This document shows positions 1 through 5,671 of a stretch of 6,200 bases of DNA, in pieces. The notes below the pieces were generated by a model, which made no database searches, was not told the DNA's origin, and saw nothing but the letters and a program-made list of their open reading frames with translations. The translations under genes and the position numbers were made by a program. Position 1 is the stretch's first letter; every line of letters starts with the position of its first letter. Source of the DNA: Phenylobacterium sp. (GTDB lineage Bacteria; Pseudomonadota; Alphaproteobacteria; Caulobacterales; Caulobacteraceae). The DNA lies in contig JAQGIJ010000107.1 in NCBI GenBank assembly GCA_028291285.1, forward strand, positions 1-6,200, read 5' to 3'.

Positions 1-1259
1 CCGAGCGCTCCGCAGTGCTGGAGCGTTGGCACGCCCTGGTGCTGGAGAACGTCAGCGACCTGGCGGCGATCATGACGGCCGAGCAGGGCAAGCCGCTGGC
101 CGAGGCGGAGGGCGAGATCCGCTACGCCGCCTCGTTCATCAAGTGGTTCGCCGAGGAGGCCAAGCGGGTCAACGGCTACACGGTCCCGGCGCCCAGCTCG
201 GACCGCCGGATCGTCGTGCTCAAGGAACCGGTGGGCGTGGCCGCAGCGATCACGCCGTGGAATTTCCCGGCCGCGATGATCACCCGCAAGTGCGCGCCGG
301 CGCTGGCGGTCGGCTGCACGGTCATCGTCAAGCCCTCGGAACTGACGCCGTTTTCGGCGCTGGCCCTGGCGCGGCTGGCCGAGCGGGCGGGCGTCCCGCC
401 CGGCGTTCTCAACGTGGTCACCGGCCGGCCGGAGGCGATCGGCGCCGAGCTGACCAGCAATCCGACGGTCCGCAAGCTATCGTTCACCGGCTCGACCCGC
501 ATTGGCGCGCTGCTGATGCGCCAGTGCGCCGACACCATCAAGCGGCTCAGCCTGGAGCTCGGCGGCAACGCCCCGCTGATCGTCTTCGACGACGCCGACC
601 TGGACCTGGCTGCCGAGGCCGCCATGGCCAGCAAGTTTCGCAACGCCGGCCAGACCTGCGTCTGCGCCAACCGCATCCTGGTGCAGGCCGGGGTCTACGA
701 CGCCTTCGCCGGCAAGCTGGCCCGCGCGGTGGGCGAGCTGAAGGTGGGGCCAGGGCGCGCCCCCGGCTCGACCATCGGCCCGCTGATCAACGCCGCCGCC
801 GTGGCCAAGGCGCGCGAGCACGTCGCCGACGCCCTGGGCAGGGGCGCCACCTCCATCATCGAGGTCGCCACCGAGGCCGACCCGGCCCGCTTCGTCGCCC
901 CCGTCGTCCTTTCCGGCGCCACCTCGGCCATGCGGGTGGCCGAGGAGGAGACCTTCGGCCCGGTGGCGCCGCTGTTCCGCTTCACCCACGAGGCCGAGGC
1001 GATTGAGCTCGCCAACGCCACGCCCTTCGGCCTCGCCAGCTATTTCTACACCGAGAACCTGCACCGGGCCTGGCGGGTCGCCGAGCGGCTCGAGGCCGGC
1101 ATGGTGGCGCTCAACACCGGCTCCATCGCCATGGAGGTCGCCCCCTTCGGCGGGGTCAAGCAGTCCGGGCTCGGCCGCGAAGGCGGCCACGAGGGATTGG
1201 AAGAGTACCTGGAAACCAAGGCCTTCCACTTCGGCGGCCTGAAGTCTTCGGAGCATTGA
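1..1259 (+). CDS. gabD: Succinate-semialdehyde dehydrogenase, GabD family (5' end outside window)
   Basis: Oxidises succinate semialdehyde to succinate with NAD(P)+, the last step of GABA and putrescine breakdown, in the cytoplasm. The reading frame is open from the left edge (first full codon at 3) and aligns with E. coli GabD from about its residue 71, so about 70 N-terminal residues lie upstream. The GTG at 15 is internal, not the start. Visible ALDH landmarks are PWNFP with the oxyanion Asn (codon 261-263), FTGST of the cofactor fold, the general base Glu in LELGG (codon 555-557), catalytic Cys in GQTCVCANR (codon 657-659) with a second Cys two residues later as in GabD, EEETFGP, and the C-terminal GREGG-EYLETK segment. 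A Glu follows KPS in the cofactor loop where, from memory, E. coli GabD has Ser, which suggests NAD+ is accepted. The next gene begins one base after the stop. A related semialdehyde (malonate, glutarate or aspartate semialdehyde) is possible as the substrate. Confidence 0.93.
   Translation, partial: ERSAVLERWHALVLENVSDLAAIMTAEQGKPLAEAEGEIRYAASFIKWFAEEAKRVNGYTVPAPSSDRRIVVLKEPVGVAAAITPWNFPAAMITRKCAPALAVGCTVIVKPSELTPFSALALARLAERAGVPPGVLNVVTGRPEAIGAELTSNPTVRKLSFTGSTRIGALLMRQCADTIKRLSLELGGNAPLIVFDDADLDLAAEAAMASKFRNAGQTCVCANRILVQAGVYDAFAGKLARAVGELKVGPGRAPGSTIGPLINAAAVAKAREHVADALGRGATSIIEVATEADPARFVAPVVLSGATSAMRVAEEETFGPVAPLFRFTHEAEAIELANATPFGLASYFYTENLHRAWRVAERLEAGMVALNTGSIAMEVAPFGGVKQSGLGREGGHEGLEEYLETKAFHFGGLKSSEH
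1250..1253 (+). promoter_or_regulatory. Shine-Dalgarno GGAG supporting a TTG start at 1261
   Basis: GGAG lies in the last codons of the preceding dehydrogenase gene, 7 nt before TTG at 1261. No ATG or GTG is available at the right place: the next candidate, GTG at 1306, falls inside the first beta strand (AVIPGDGIG) and would remove part of the conserved fold. This motif therefore decides for the TTG start and implies that translation of the second gene depends on ribosomes finishing the first. Confidence 0.6.
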
Positions 1260-1260
1260 T

Positions 1261-2355
1261 TTGACGACACGCGACGCCGCGGGCGAGCGCGCCTACCGCA
1301 TCGCCGTGATCCCCGGCGACGGGATCGGCAAGGAGGTCATGCCCGAGGGCGTGCGCACGCTGGAACGCGCCGCCCAGCTGTTCGGCTTCAGCGTGGAGCA
1401 GCAGTGGCACGACTTCGCCTCGTGCGACTACTACGCCCGCCACGGCCGCATGATGCCGGAGGACTGGAAGGCCCGGATCGGCGACGTCGACGCTATCTTC
1501 TTCGGCGCCGTAGGCTGGCCGGAGATGGTGCCCGACCACGTCTCCCTGTGGGGCTCGCTGCTGCAGTTCCGGCGCGAGTACGACCAGTACGTGAACCTGC
1601 GGCCGGCGCGGCTGATGCCCGGCGTGCCGTCGCCGCTGGCCGGCCGCGAGCCCGGCAGCATCGACTTCTGGGTCGTGCGCGAGAACACCGAGGGCGAATA
1701 CTCCTCGATCGGCGGCCACATGTTCGCCGGCACCGACCGCGAGATCGTCATCCAGGAGACGGTGATGACCCGCGTCGGCGTGGACCGGGTCCTGCGCTAC
1801 GCCTTCGAGCTGGCCAACCGTCGCCCGCGCCGGCGGCTCACTTCGGCGACGAAGTCGAACGGCATCTCGATCACCATGCCGTTCTGGGACGCGCGGGTGG
1901 AGGCGATCGCCGCCGACTATCCGCAGGTCGCCTGGGACAAGTACCACATCGACATCCTCACCGCGCAGTTCGTGCTCAACCCCGACCGCTTCGACGTGGT
2001 GGTGGCGTCCAACCTGTTCGGTGACATCCTTTCGGACCTGGGTCCGGCCTGCACCGGGACCATCGGCGTCGCGCCCTCCGGCAACATCAACCCGCAGCGC
2101 ACCTCGCCCTCGCTGTTCGAGCCGGTGCACGGCTCGGCGCCGGACATCGCCGGGCAGGGGATCGCCAACCCGGTGGGCCAGATCTGGTCGGCGGCGATGA
2201 TGCTGGAGCACTTCGGCGAGACGGACGCGGCCGCGGCGATCCTGAAAGCGATCGAGACCGTGCTCGCCGAGCCGGGGCTTCGGACGCGGGATCTGAAGGG
2301 CGCCGCCAGCACCGAGGCCTGCGGCAAGGCCGTCGCCGAGGCCCTGCAGGGCTGA
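1261..2355 (+). CDS. dmlA: D-malate dehydrogenase (decarboxylating) / tartrate dehydrogenase
   Basis: Member of the isocitrate/isopropylmalate dehydrogenase superfamily. Relatives (E. coli DmlA, tartrate dehydrogenase TtuC) are NAD+- and Mn2+-dependent cytoplasmic enzymes that decarboxylate D-malate to pyruvate and CO2 and also oxidise L- or meso-tartrate. The 364 residues match the family's length. Landmarks: IPGDGIG (17-23), the DmlA/TtuC signature GAVGWPE then PDHVSLWGSLLQFRRE (82-106), YVNLRP with Arg114, VVRENTEGEYSS (138-149), TSATKSN with catalytic Lys198, DKYHID with Asp231 and GDILSD with Asp255 and Asp259 as metal ligands, and EPVHGSAPDI (287-296), whose Asp-Ile is the NAD-type cofactor end. 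The start is TTG, one base after the gabD stop, with GGAG 7 nt upstream. Isopropylmalate dehydrogenase is unlikely given the WGSLLQFRRE segment. Which of D-malate, tartrate or a related beta-hydroxy diacid is the natural substrate cannot be told from sequence. Its pairing with a semialdehyde dehydrogenase hints at one shared pathway. Confidence 0.92.
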   Translation: MTTRDAAGERAYRIAVIPGDGIGKEVMPEGVRTLERAAQLFGFSVEQQWHDFASCDYYARHGRMMPEDWKARIGDVDAIFFGAVGWPEMVPDHVSLWGSLLQFRREYDQYVNLRPARLMPGVPSPLAGREPGSIDFWVVRENTEGEYSSIGGHMFAGTDREIVIQETVMTRVGVDRVLRYAFELANRRPRRRLTSATKSNGISITMPFWDARVEAIAADYPQVAWDKYHIDILTAQFVLNPDRFDVVVASNLFGDILSDLGPACTGTIGVAPSGNINPQRTSPSLFEPVHGSAPDIAGQGIANPVGQIWSAAMMLEHFGETDAAAAILKAIETVLAEPGLRTRDLKGAASTEACGKAVAEALQG

Positions 2356-2369
2356 AGCATTTTCTGCTG
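2355..2369 (+). promoter_or_regulatory. Candidate Lrp/AsnC-family operator
   Basis: AAGCATTTTCTGCTG matches the E. coli Lrp consensus YAGHAWATTWTDCTR at 12 of 15 positions by hand alignment (mismatches at positions 1, 7 and 10). It contains the dyad AGCA-N5-TGCT (2356-2368) around an AT-rich centre. It sits in the most AT-rich stretch of this intergenic region, about 105 nt before the aminotransferase start, and an Lrp-family regulator is encoded 1.6 kb downstream. It begins in the last base of the preceding stop codon. A second AT tract (AAAA, 2381-2384) lies about two DNA turns from TTTT (2360-2363). That this particular regulator binds here is inference: Lrp-family paralogues differ in specificity. 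Confidence 0.4.
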
Positions 2370-2407
2370 TCGGGCTTCGCAAAACACCATCTTGGCCCGG
2401 CAGATCG

Positions 2408-2428
2408 GCGACGACGGGCGCACGTCGC
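2408..2428. other. Inverted repeat in the intergenic region before the aminotransferase gene
   Basis: GCGACG (2408-2413) and CGTCGC (2423-2428) form a perfect 6-bp GC-rich stem with a 9-nt loop. No T-run follows, so it is not a classical intrinsic terminator. It may weaken read-through from the upstream dehydrogenase pair, fold in the 5' leader of the aminotransferase mRNA, or be chance in GC-rich DNA. No convincing -35/-10 pair was recognised in 2356-2471. Confidence 0.25.
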
Positions 2429-2444
2429 AAGCCGCAGCCCCTAG

Positions 2445-2464
2445 CTTCTTCGTGCGAGAAGGGG
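2445..2464 (+). promoter_or_regulatory. Ribosome binding site overlapped by a small dyad
   Basis: AAGGGG (2459-2464) lies 7 nt before the aminotransferase ATG at 2472 and is a good Shine-Dalgarno sequence. Its first bases form the right arm of the dyad CTTCT (2445-2449) / AGAAG (2457-2461) with a 7-nt loop. As RNA this short stem would partly hide the Shine-Dalgarno sequence; as DNA it could be a half-site pair. The stem is only 5 bp with A-U pairs, so an effect is uncertain, but the binding site itself is solid. Confidence 0.5.
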
Positions 2465-2471
2465 ACGGTGG

Positions 2472-3875
2472 ATGTCGATTTACGAACCTGCGGCCAAGAC
2501 CAACCGCGCCCTGGTCGACATCGACCGGGAGCATCTGATCCACCCGGTGAGCGCCTACCGCGCCCACGAGCAGCGCGGGGTCACGGTGCTGGAGTCCGGC
2601 CGCGGCATGTGGCTGAAGGACCAGGACGGGCGCGAGCTGATCGACGCCTTCGCCGGCCTGTGGTGCGTCAACATCGGCTATGGCCAGGAGAGCGTTGTGC
2701 GCGCCGCGGCCGAGCAGATGTCCAAGCTGGCCTACGCCACCGGCTACTTCGGCTTCGGCAGCGAGCCGGCGATCCGGCTGGCGCAGCGGCTGACCGAGCT
2801 GGCGCCGTCGTCGCTCACCCGGGTCTATTTCACCCTCGGGGGATCGGACGCGGTGGATTCCGCCGTCCGCTTCATCGTCCACTACTTCAACGCCATCGGT
2901 AAGCCGCAGAAGAAGCAGTTCATCGCCCTGGAGAAGGGCTATCACGGCTCCTCGACCACCGGGGCGGGGCTCACCGCCCTGCCGGCCTTCCATCGCAACT
3001 TCGACGTGCCGCACGCCTGGCAGCATCACATCGCCTCGCCCTACGCCTACCGCAGTCCGGTCGGCCCCGACCCGGCCGCCGTGATCCAGGCCTCGGTGGC
3101 GGACCTGCGGGCGAAGGTCGCCGAACTCGGGGCCGACAACGTCGCGGCCTTCTTCTGCGAGCCGGTCCAGGGCTCCGGCGGGGTGATCGTCCCGCCGACG
3201 GGCTGGCTGAAGGCGATGCGCGAGGCCTGCCGCGAGCTCGACGTGCTGTTCGTCGCCGACGAGGTGATCACCGGGTTCGGCCGCACGGGCCCGATGTTCG
3301 CCTGCGAATCCGAGGACGTCGACCCGGACATGATGACCATCGCCAAGGGCCTGACGGCCGGCTATGCGCCGATGGGCGCGGTGCTGATCAGCGAGGAGAT
3401 CTACCAGGGCCTGGCGGACGGGGCGGCGCCCGACGTGCCGATCGGCCACGGTTTCACCTACTCAGGTCACCCGGTGAGCGCCGCCGTGGGGCTCGAAGTG
3501 CTGCGCCTCTACACCGACGGTGGGATTCTCGCCAACGGCCAGCAGGTGGCGCGCCGCTTCGACGCCGGCCTGAGGCGCCTGTCGAATCACCCGATGGTGG
3601 GCGAAGCCCGCGGCCGCGGGCTGCTGGGCGCGCTCGAGCTGGTCGCCGACAAGCAGACCAAGCGCGTCTTCGACCCCGATCTGCGCCTGTCTGAGCGCCT
3701 CTTTCAGCGCGCCTACGAGAATGGTGTGATTTTCCGCGCCTTTGCCGACGGTTCCATCGGCCTGGCGCCAGCCTTGTCTTGCAGTGAGGCGGAAATGGAC
3801 ACGATATTCGAACGCGTCGCCGCCACCCTGGACGGTCTACTCGAACAGCCGGACATTCGCGCCGCGATGGCGTGA
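2472..3875 (+). CDS. Class III PLP aminotransferase (omega-amino acid/putrescine-pyruvate type)
   Basis: Fold-type I aminotransferase that moves a terminal amino group from a substrate such as GABA, beta-alanine, putrescine or diaminobutyrate to a keto acid (pyruvate in close relatives). It is cytoplasmic and 467 residues long, normal for the group. Landmarks: DAFAGLWCVNIGYG (58-71), phosphate-binding GGSDA (123-127), Tyr157-His158 stacking on PLP, Glu230 in FFCEPVQGSGG, Asp263 in VADEVITGFGRTG, Schiff-base Lys292 in TIAKGLTAGYAPMGA, Thr329 in HGFTYSGHP, and Arg422 at the place of the flipping arginine of Vibrio fluvialis omega-transaminase. It has GSD where many relatives have GSE. ATG 2472 follows AAGGGG by 7 nt. 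The neighbouring semialdehyde dehydrogenase fits as the consumer of its product, and the downstream Lrp-type gene as its regulator. Automatic pipelines often call such proteins aspartate aminotransferase family, which is misleading. The exact amine donor is not readable from sequence. Confidence 0.9.
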   Translation: MSIYEPAAKTNRALVDIDREHLIHPVSAYRAHEQRGVTVLESGRGMWLKDQDGRELIDAFAGLWCVNIGYGQESVVRAAAEQMSKLAYATGYFGFGSEPAIRLAQRLTELAPSSLTRVYFTLGGSDAVDSAVRFIVHYFNAIGKPQKKQFIALEKGYHGSSTTGAGLTALPAFHRNFDVPHAWQHHIASPYAYRSPVGPDPAAVIQASVADLRAKVAELGADNVAAFFCEPVQGSGGVIVPPTGWLKAMREACRELDVLFVADEVITGFGRTGPMFACESEDVDPDMMTIAKGLTAGYAPMGAVLISEEIYQGLADGAAPDVPIGHGFTYSGHPVSAAVGLEVLRLYTDGGILANGQQVARRFDAGLRRLSNHPMVGEARGRGLLGALELVADKQTKRVFDPDLRLSERLFQRAYENGVIFRAFADGSIGLAPALSCSEAEMDTIFERVAATLDGLLEQPDIRAAMA

Positions 3876-3886
3876 CGCATAGTGAC

Positions 3887-3915
3887 GGCTCCGGGAGCCT
3901 CGTTTCCAGCGAGGC
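3887..3915. other. Two overlapping hairpins between the aminotransferase and regulator genes
   Basis: Hairpin A: GGCTC (3887-3891) pairs with GAGCC (3895-3899) around a 3-nt loop. Hairpin B: 3897-3904 pairs with 3908-3915 around a 3-nt loop, 8 pairs with one G-U. They share bases 3897-3899, so they cannot both form fully. Hairpin A is followed by TCGTTT, a poor version of a terminator tail. The pair could reduce read-through into the regulator gene or set a 3' end for the aminotransferase mRNA. Neither has a real T-run, so a terminator call would be too strong. Confidence 0.35.
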
Positions 3916-3978
3916 GGTCGCGGGCTCGGTCGGACCCGGGACATCAGTCGGAGGAAGGCAAGAGGGCCGAAACGGGAG

Positions 3979-4473
3979 ATGATCAACACGCCGAAGCTCG
4001 ACCGGATCGACCTGAAGATCCTCGCCCAGCTGCAGAAGAGCGGGCGCATCACCAACGTCGAGCTCGCCGACGCCGTCGGCCTGTCGCCGAGCCCCTGCCT
4101 GACGCGGGTGAAGCGGCTGGAGCAGGCCGGCTACATCGTCGGCTACGGCGCGCAGATCAATCTGCAGAAGCTCGGGGAGTTCGTCACCGTCTTCACCGAA
4201 GTGACCCTGGAAGACCATCGCAGCAGCGACTTCGTCCGCTTCGAATCCAAGATCCGCACCATCGACGAGATCATGGAATGCCACCTGGTCAGCGGCGGCT
4301 ACGACTACCTGTTGAAGTTCGTCACTCCCGGGCTGACGCACTACCAGTCGGTGATCGAGAGCATGCTCGAGGGCCATCTCGGCATCGAGAAATACTTCAG
4401 CTACATCGTCATCAAGTCGCCCTTCGTGAAGACCTACTATCCGATGCAGAAGCTGTTCGGCGAAAAGGTCTGA
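3979..4473 (+). CDS. Lrp/AsnC-family transcriptional regulator
   Basis: Small DNA-binding protein that senses an amino acid or related metabolite, usually as an octamer of dimers. It has 164 residues, the usual family length. An N-terminal winged helix-turn-helix is visible at about 7-52 (LDRIDLKIL, then ITNVELADAVGLSPSPCLTRVKRLEQAG), followed by a hinge and a RAM effector domain (about 67-150) with the ligand-loop motif VSGGYDYLLKFV (104-115) and a tail IEKYFSYIVIKSP. ATG 3979 is the only credible start: no ATG, GTG or TTG precedes it in frame. Its ribosome site is odd, because GGGAG abuts the ATG, GAGGG (3962-3966) is 12 nt away, and the strong GGAGG (3950-3954) is 24 nt away. The gap of 4 nt to the amidohydrolase shows cotranscription. 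From memory it resembles the regulators beside ectoine-degradation genes (DoeX/AsnC), but I cannot verify this. Likely targets are its own cluster and the site at 2355-2369. Confidence 0.92.
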   Translation: MINTPKLDRIDLKILAQLQKSGRITNVELADAVGLSPSPCLTRVKRLEQAGYIVGYGAQINLQKLGEFVTVFTEVTLEDHRSSDFVRFESKIRTIDEIMECHLVSGGYDYLLKFVTPGLTHYQSVIESMLEGHLGIEKYFSYIVIKSPFVKTYYPMQKLFGEKV

Positions 4474-4477
4474 GCCG

Positions 4478-5641
4478 ATGGCCGACCCGCTCGCGGAGGT
4501 CGCCGACCTCGTAGGCCCGCTCGTCGACTTCCGGCGCGACCTGCACCGCCATCCGGAGCTGGGCTTCGCCGAGCACCGCACTGCGGGCCGCATCGCCGAC
4601 GCGCTCGCCGCCCTTGGGCTCGAGGTGCACGCCGGCATCGGCGGCACCGGCGTGGTGGGGGTGCTGCGGAACGGCGGCTCCGAGCGCAAGCTGGCGCTCA
4701 GGGCCGACATGGACGCCCTGCCGATCGAGGAGCAGACCGGTCTCGCCTACGCCAGCAGCAAGGCCGGCGTCTTCCATGGCTGCGGGCACGACGGCCACGT
4801 GGCGATGCTGCTGGGCGCGGCCCAGCACCTGGCGCGCACGCGCCGTTTCGACGGGACGGTGAGCTTCATCTTCCAGCCCGCGGAGGAAGGCCTCGGCGGC
4901 GCGCGGGCGATGATCGAGGCCGGCCTGTTCGAGCTCTGCCCCGCCGACCAGGTCTACGCCCTGCACAACTGGCCCGACCTGCCCGCCGGCGCCTTCGCCA
5001 CCCGGCCGGGACCGATCATGGCCGCGGCGGACAAGTTCGAGATCATTCTTACCGGACGCGGCGGCCACGCGGCGCTGCCGCACCAAACGCCGGACGCAAT
5101 CCTGGCGGCGAGCGCGCTCGTCGGCCAGCTGAACACCATCGTCGCGCGCCGCATCGCGCCGACGGCCTCGGCGGTGCTCTCCGTCACCCAGATCCATGGC
5201 GGCCAGGCGCACAATGTGCTGCCGCCGGCGGTGACGGTGGTCGGCACTGTGCGCACCTTCGATCCGGACGTGCAGGACGTCATCGAGGACACCCTGCGGG
5301 CCATGTCACAGGGGGTGGCGGCGAGCTTTGGGGTCGAGGCCCAGGTGCGCTACGTCCGCTACTATCCGGCGACCATCAACCACCCGCAGGCCGCCTCGCA
5401 TGCGCTGGCGGCGGCGGCGTGCTGTTGCCCCCAGGCCGCCCTGGCGCCGGAGCCGGCGTTCACCTCCGAGGACTTCGCCTTCATGCTGCAGGTGAAGGAA
5501 GGGGCCTACGCCTGGCTGGGGCAGGGGGACGGCGGCGAGCATCTGCCGCTGCACCACCCGCGGTACGACTTCAATGACGCGGTGATCCCGTTCGGGATGT
5601 CCTGGCACGTGGCGATGGCCGAGCAGCAGCTCTCCGCCTGA
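4478..5641 (+). CDS. M20-family metallo-amidohydrolase (hippurate hydrolase/N-acyl amino acid deacylase type)
   Basis: Hydrolyses the amide bond of an N-acyl amino acid or similar compound, giving a free amino group and an acid, in the cytoplasm (no signal peptide seen). Length 387 is normal for the M20D/aminoacylase subgroup. Visible: RRDLHRHPELGF (19-30), LRADMDALPIEE (74-85), metal ligands Cys102 and His104 in HGCGHDGH, catalytic Glu136 with ligand Glu137 in FQPAEEG, His163 in HNWP, the dimerisation domain with GRGGHAALPHQTPDAI (193-208), SEDFAFML (330-337), and the last metal ligand His359 in LHHPRYDFND. All catalytic positions are intact. AAGG (4465-4468) is 9 nt upstream of ATG 4478, and the regulator stop is only 4 nt before it, so both share one transcript. 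An odd feature is three consecutive Cys at 315-317. In this setting it may release the aminotransferase substrate from an N-acetyl or other acyl form. Substrate specificity in this family is not predictable from motifs. Confidence 0.92.
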   Translation: MADPLAEVADLVGPLVDFRRDLHRHPELGFAEHRTAGRIADALAALGLEVHAGIGGTGVVGVLRNGGSERKLALRADMDALPIEEQTGLAYASSKAGVFHGCGHDGHVAMLLGAAQHLARTRRFDGTVSFIFQPAEEGLGGARAMIEAGLFELCPADQVYALHNWPDLPAGAFATRPGPIMAAADKFEIILTGRGGHAALPHQTPDAILAASALVGQLNTIVARRIAPTASAVLSVTQIHGGQAHNVLPPAVTVVGTVRTFDPDVQDVIEDTLRAMSQGVAASFGVEAQVRYVRYYPATINHPQAASHALAAAACCCPQAALAPEPAFTSEDFAFMLQVKEGAYAWLGQGDGGEHLPLHHPRYDFNDAVIPFGMSWHVAMAEQQLSA

Positions 5642-5645
5642 GCGT

Positions 5646-5670
5646 GGGTCGCTCCTCCGCGCGGCGACCC
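5646..5670. terminator. Stem-loop between convergent genes, possible bidirectional terminator
   Basis: GGGTCGC (5646-5652) and GCGACCC (5664-5670) form a perfect 7-bp stem with an 11-nt loop. It fills nearly the whole 30-nt space between the amidohydrolase stop (5639-5641) and the stop of the opposing permease gene (5672-5674, read as TCA on the plus strand). A symmetric stem here can serve both transcripts. There is no T-run on either side, so efficient intrinsic termination is uncertain; it may instead mark and protect 3' ends. Confidence 0.5.
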
Positions 5671-5671
5671 C

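Noticed and set aside
15..17. GTG as the start of the gabD gene
   Set aside because: The frame is open to the left edge and the residues before it (ERSA) continue the family alignment; about 70 residues of the protein must lie upstream.
2392..2412. Possible promoter (TTGGCC as -35, or a GG-N10-GC sigma-54-like element) before the aminotransferase gene
   Set aside because: No AT-rich -10 element follows at a suitable distance, and the sigma-54 TTGC half is missing. I could not support either type.
1156..2430. 424-codon open frame on the minus strand, opposite the dmlA-type gene
   Set aside because: Its predicted product is dominated by Arg, His, Ala, Gly and Asp without any family motif, as expected for the antisense of a GC-rich gene. 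The plus-strand frame has full, conserved enzyme motifs.
2468..2902. Plus-strand 144-codon frame starting four bases before the aminotransferase start
   Set aside because: Its translation is Arg/Gly/Pro-rich and motif-free, and it is out of frame with the well-conserved aminotransferase that covers it.
1917..3449. 510-codon minus-strand open frame spanning two plus-strand genes and the intergenic region
   Set aside because: It lacks recognisable domains and is low in hydrophobic core residues, and it runs antisense to two clear enzymes. It is a by-product of third-position GC bias.
3454..4710. 418-codon minus-strand open frame opposite the aminotransferase end, the regulator and the amidohydrolase start
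   Set aside because: Same antisense pattern, with an Arg/Ser/Pro-rich translation and no motif. All three opposing genes are well supported.
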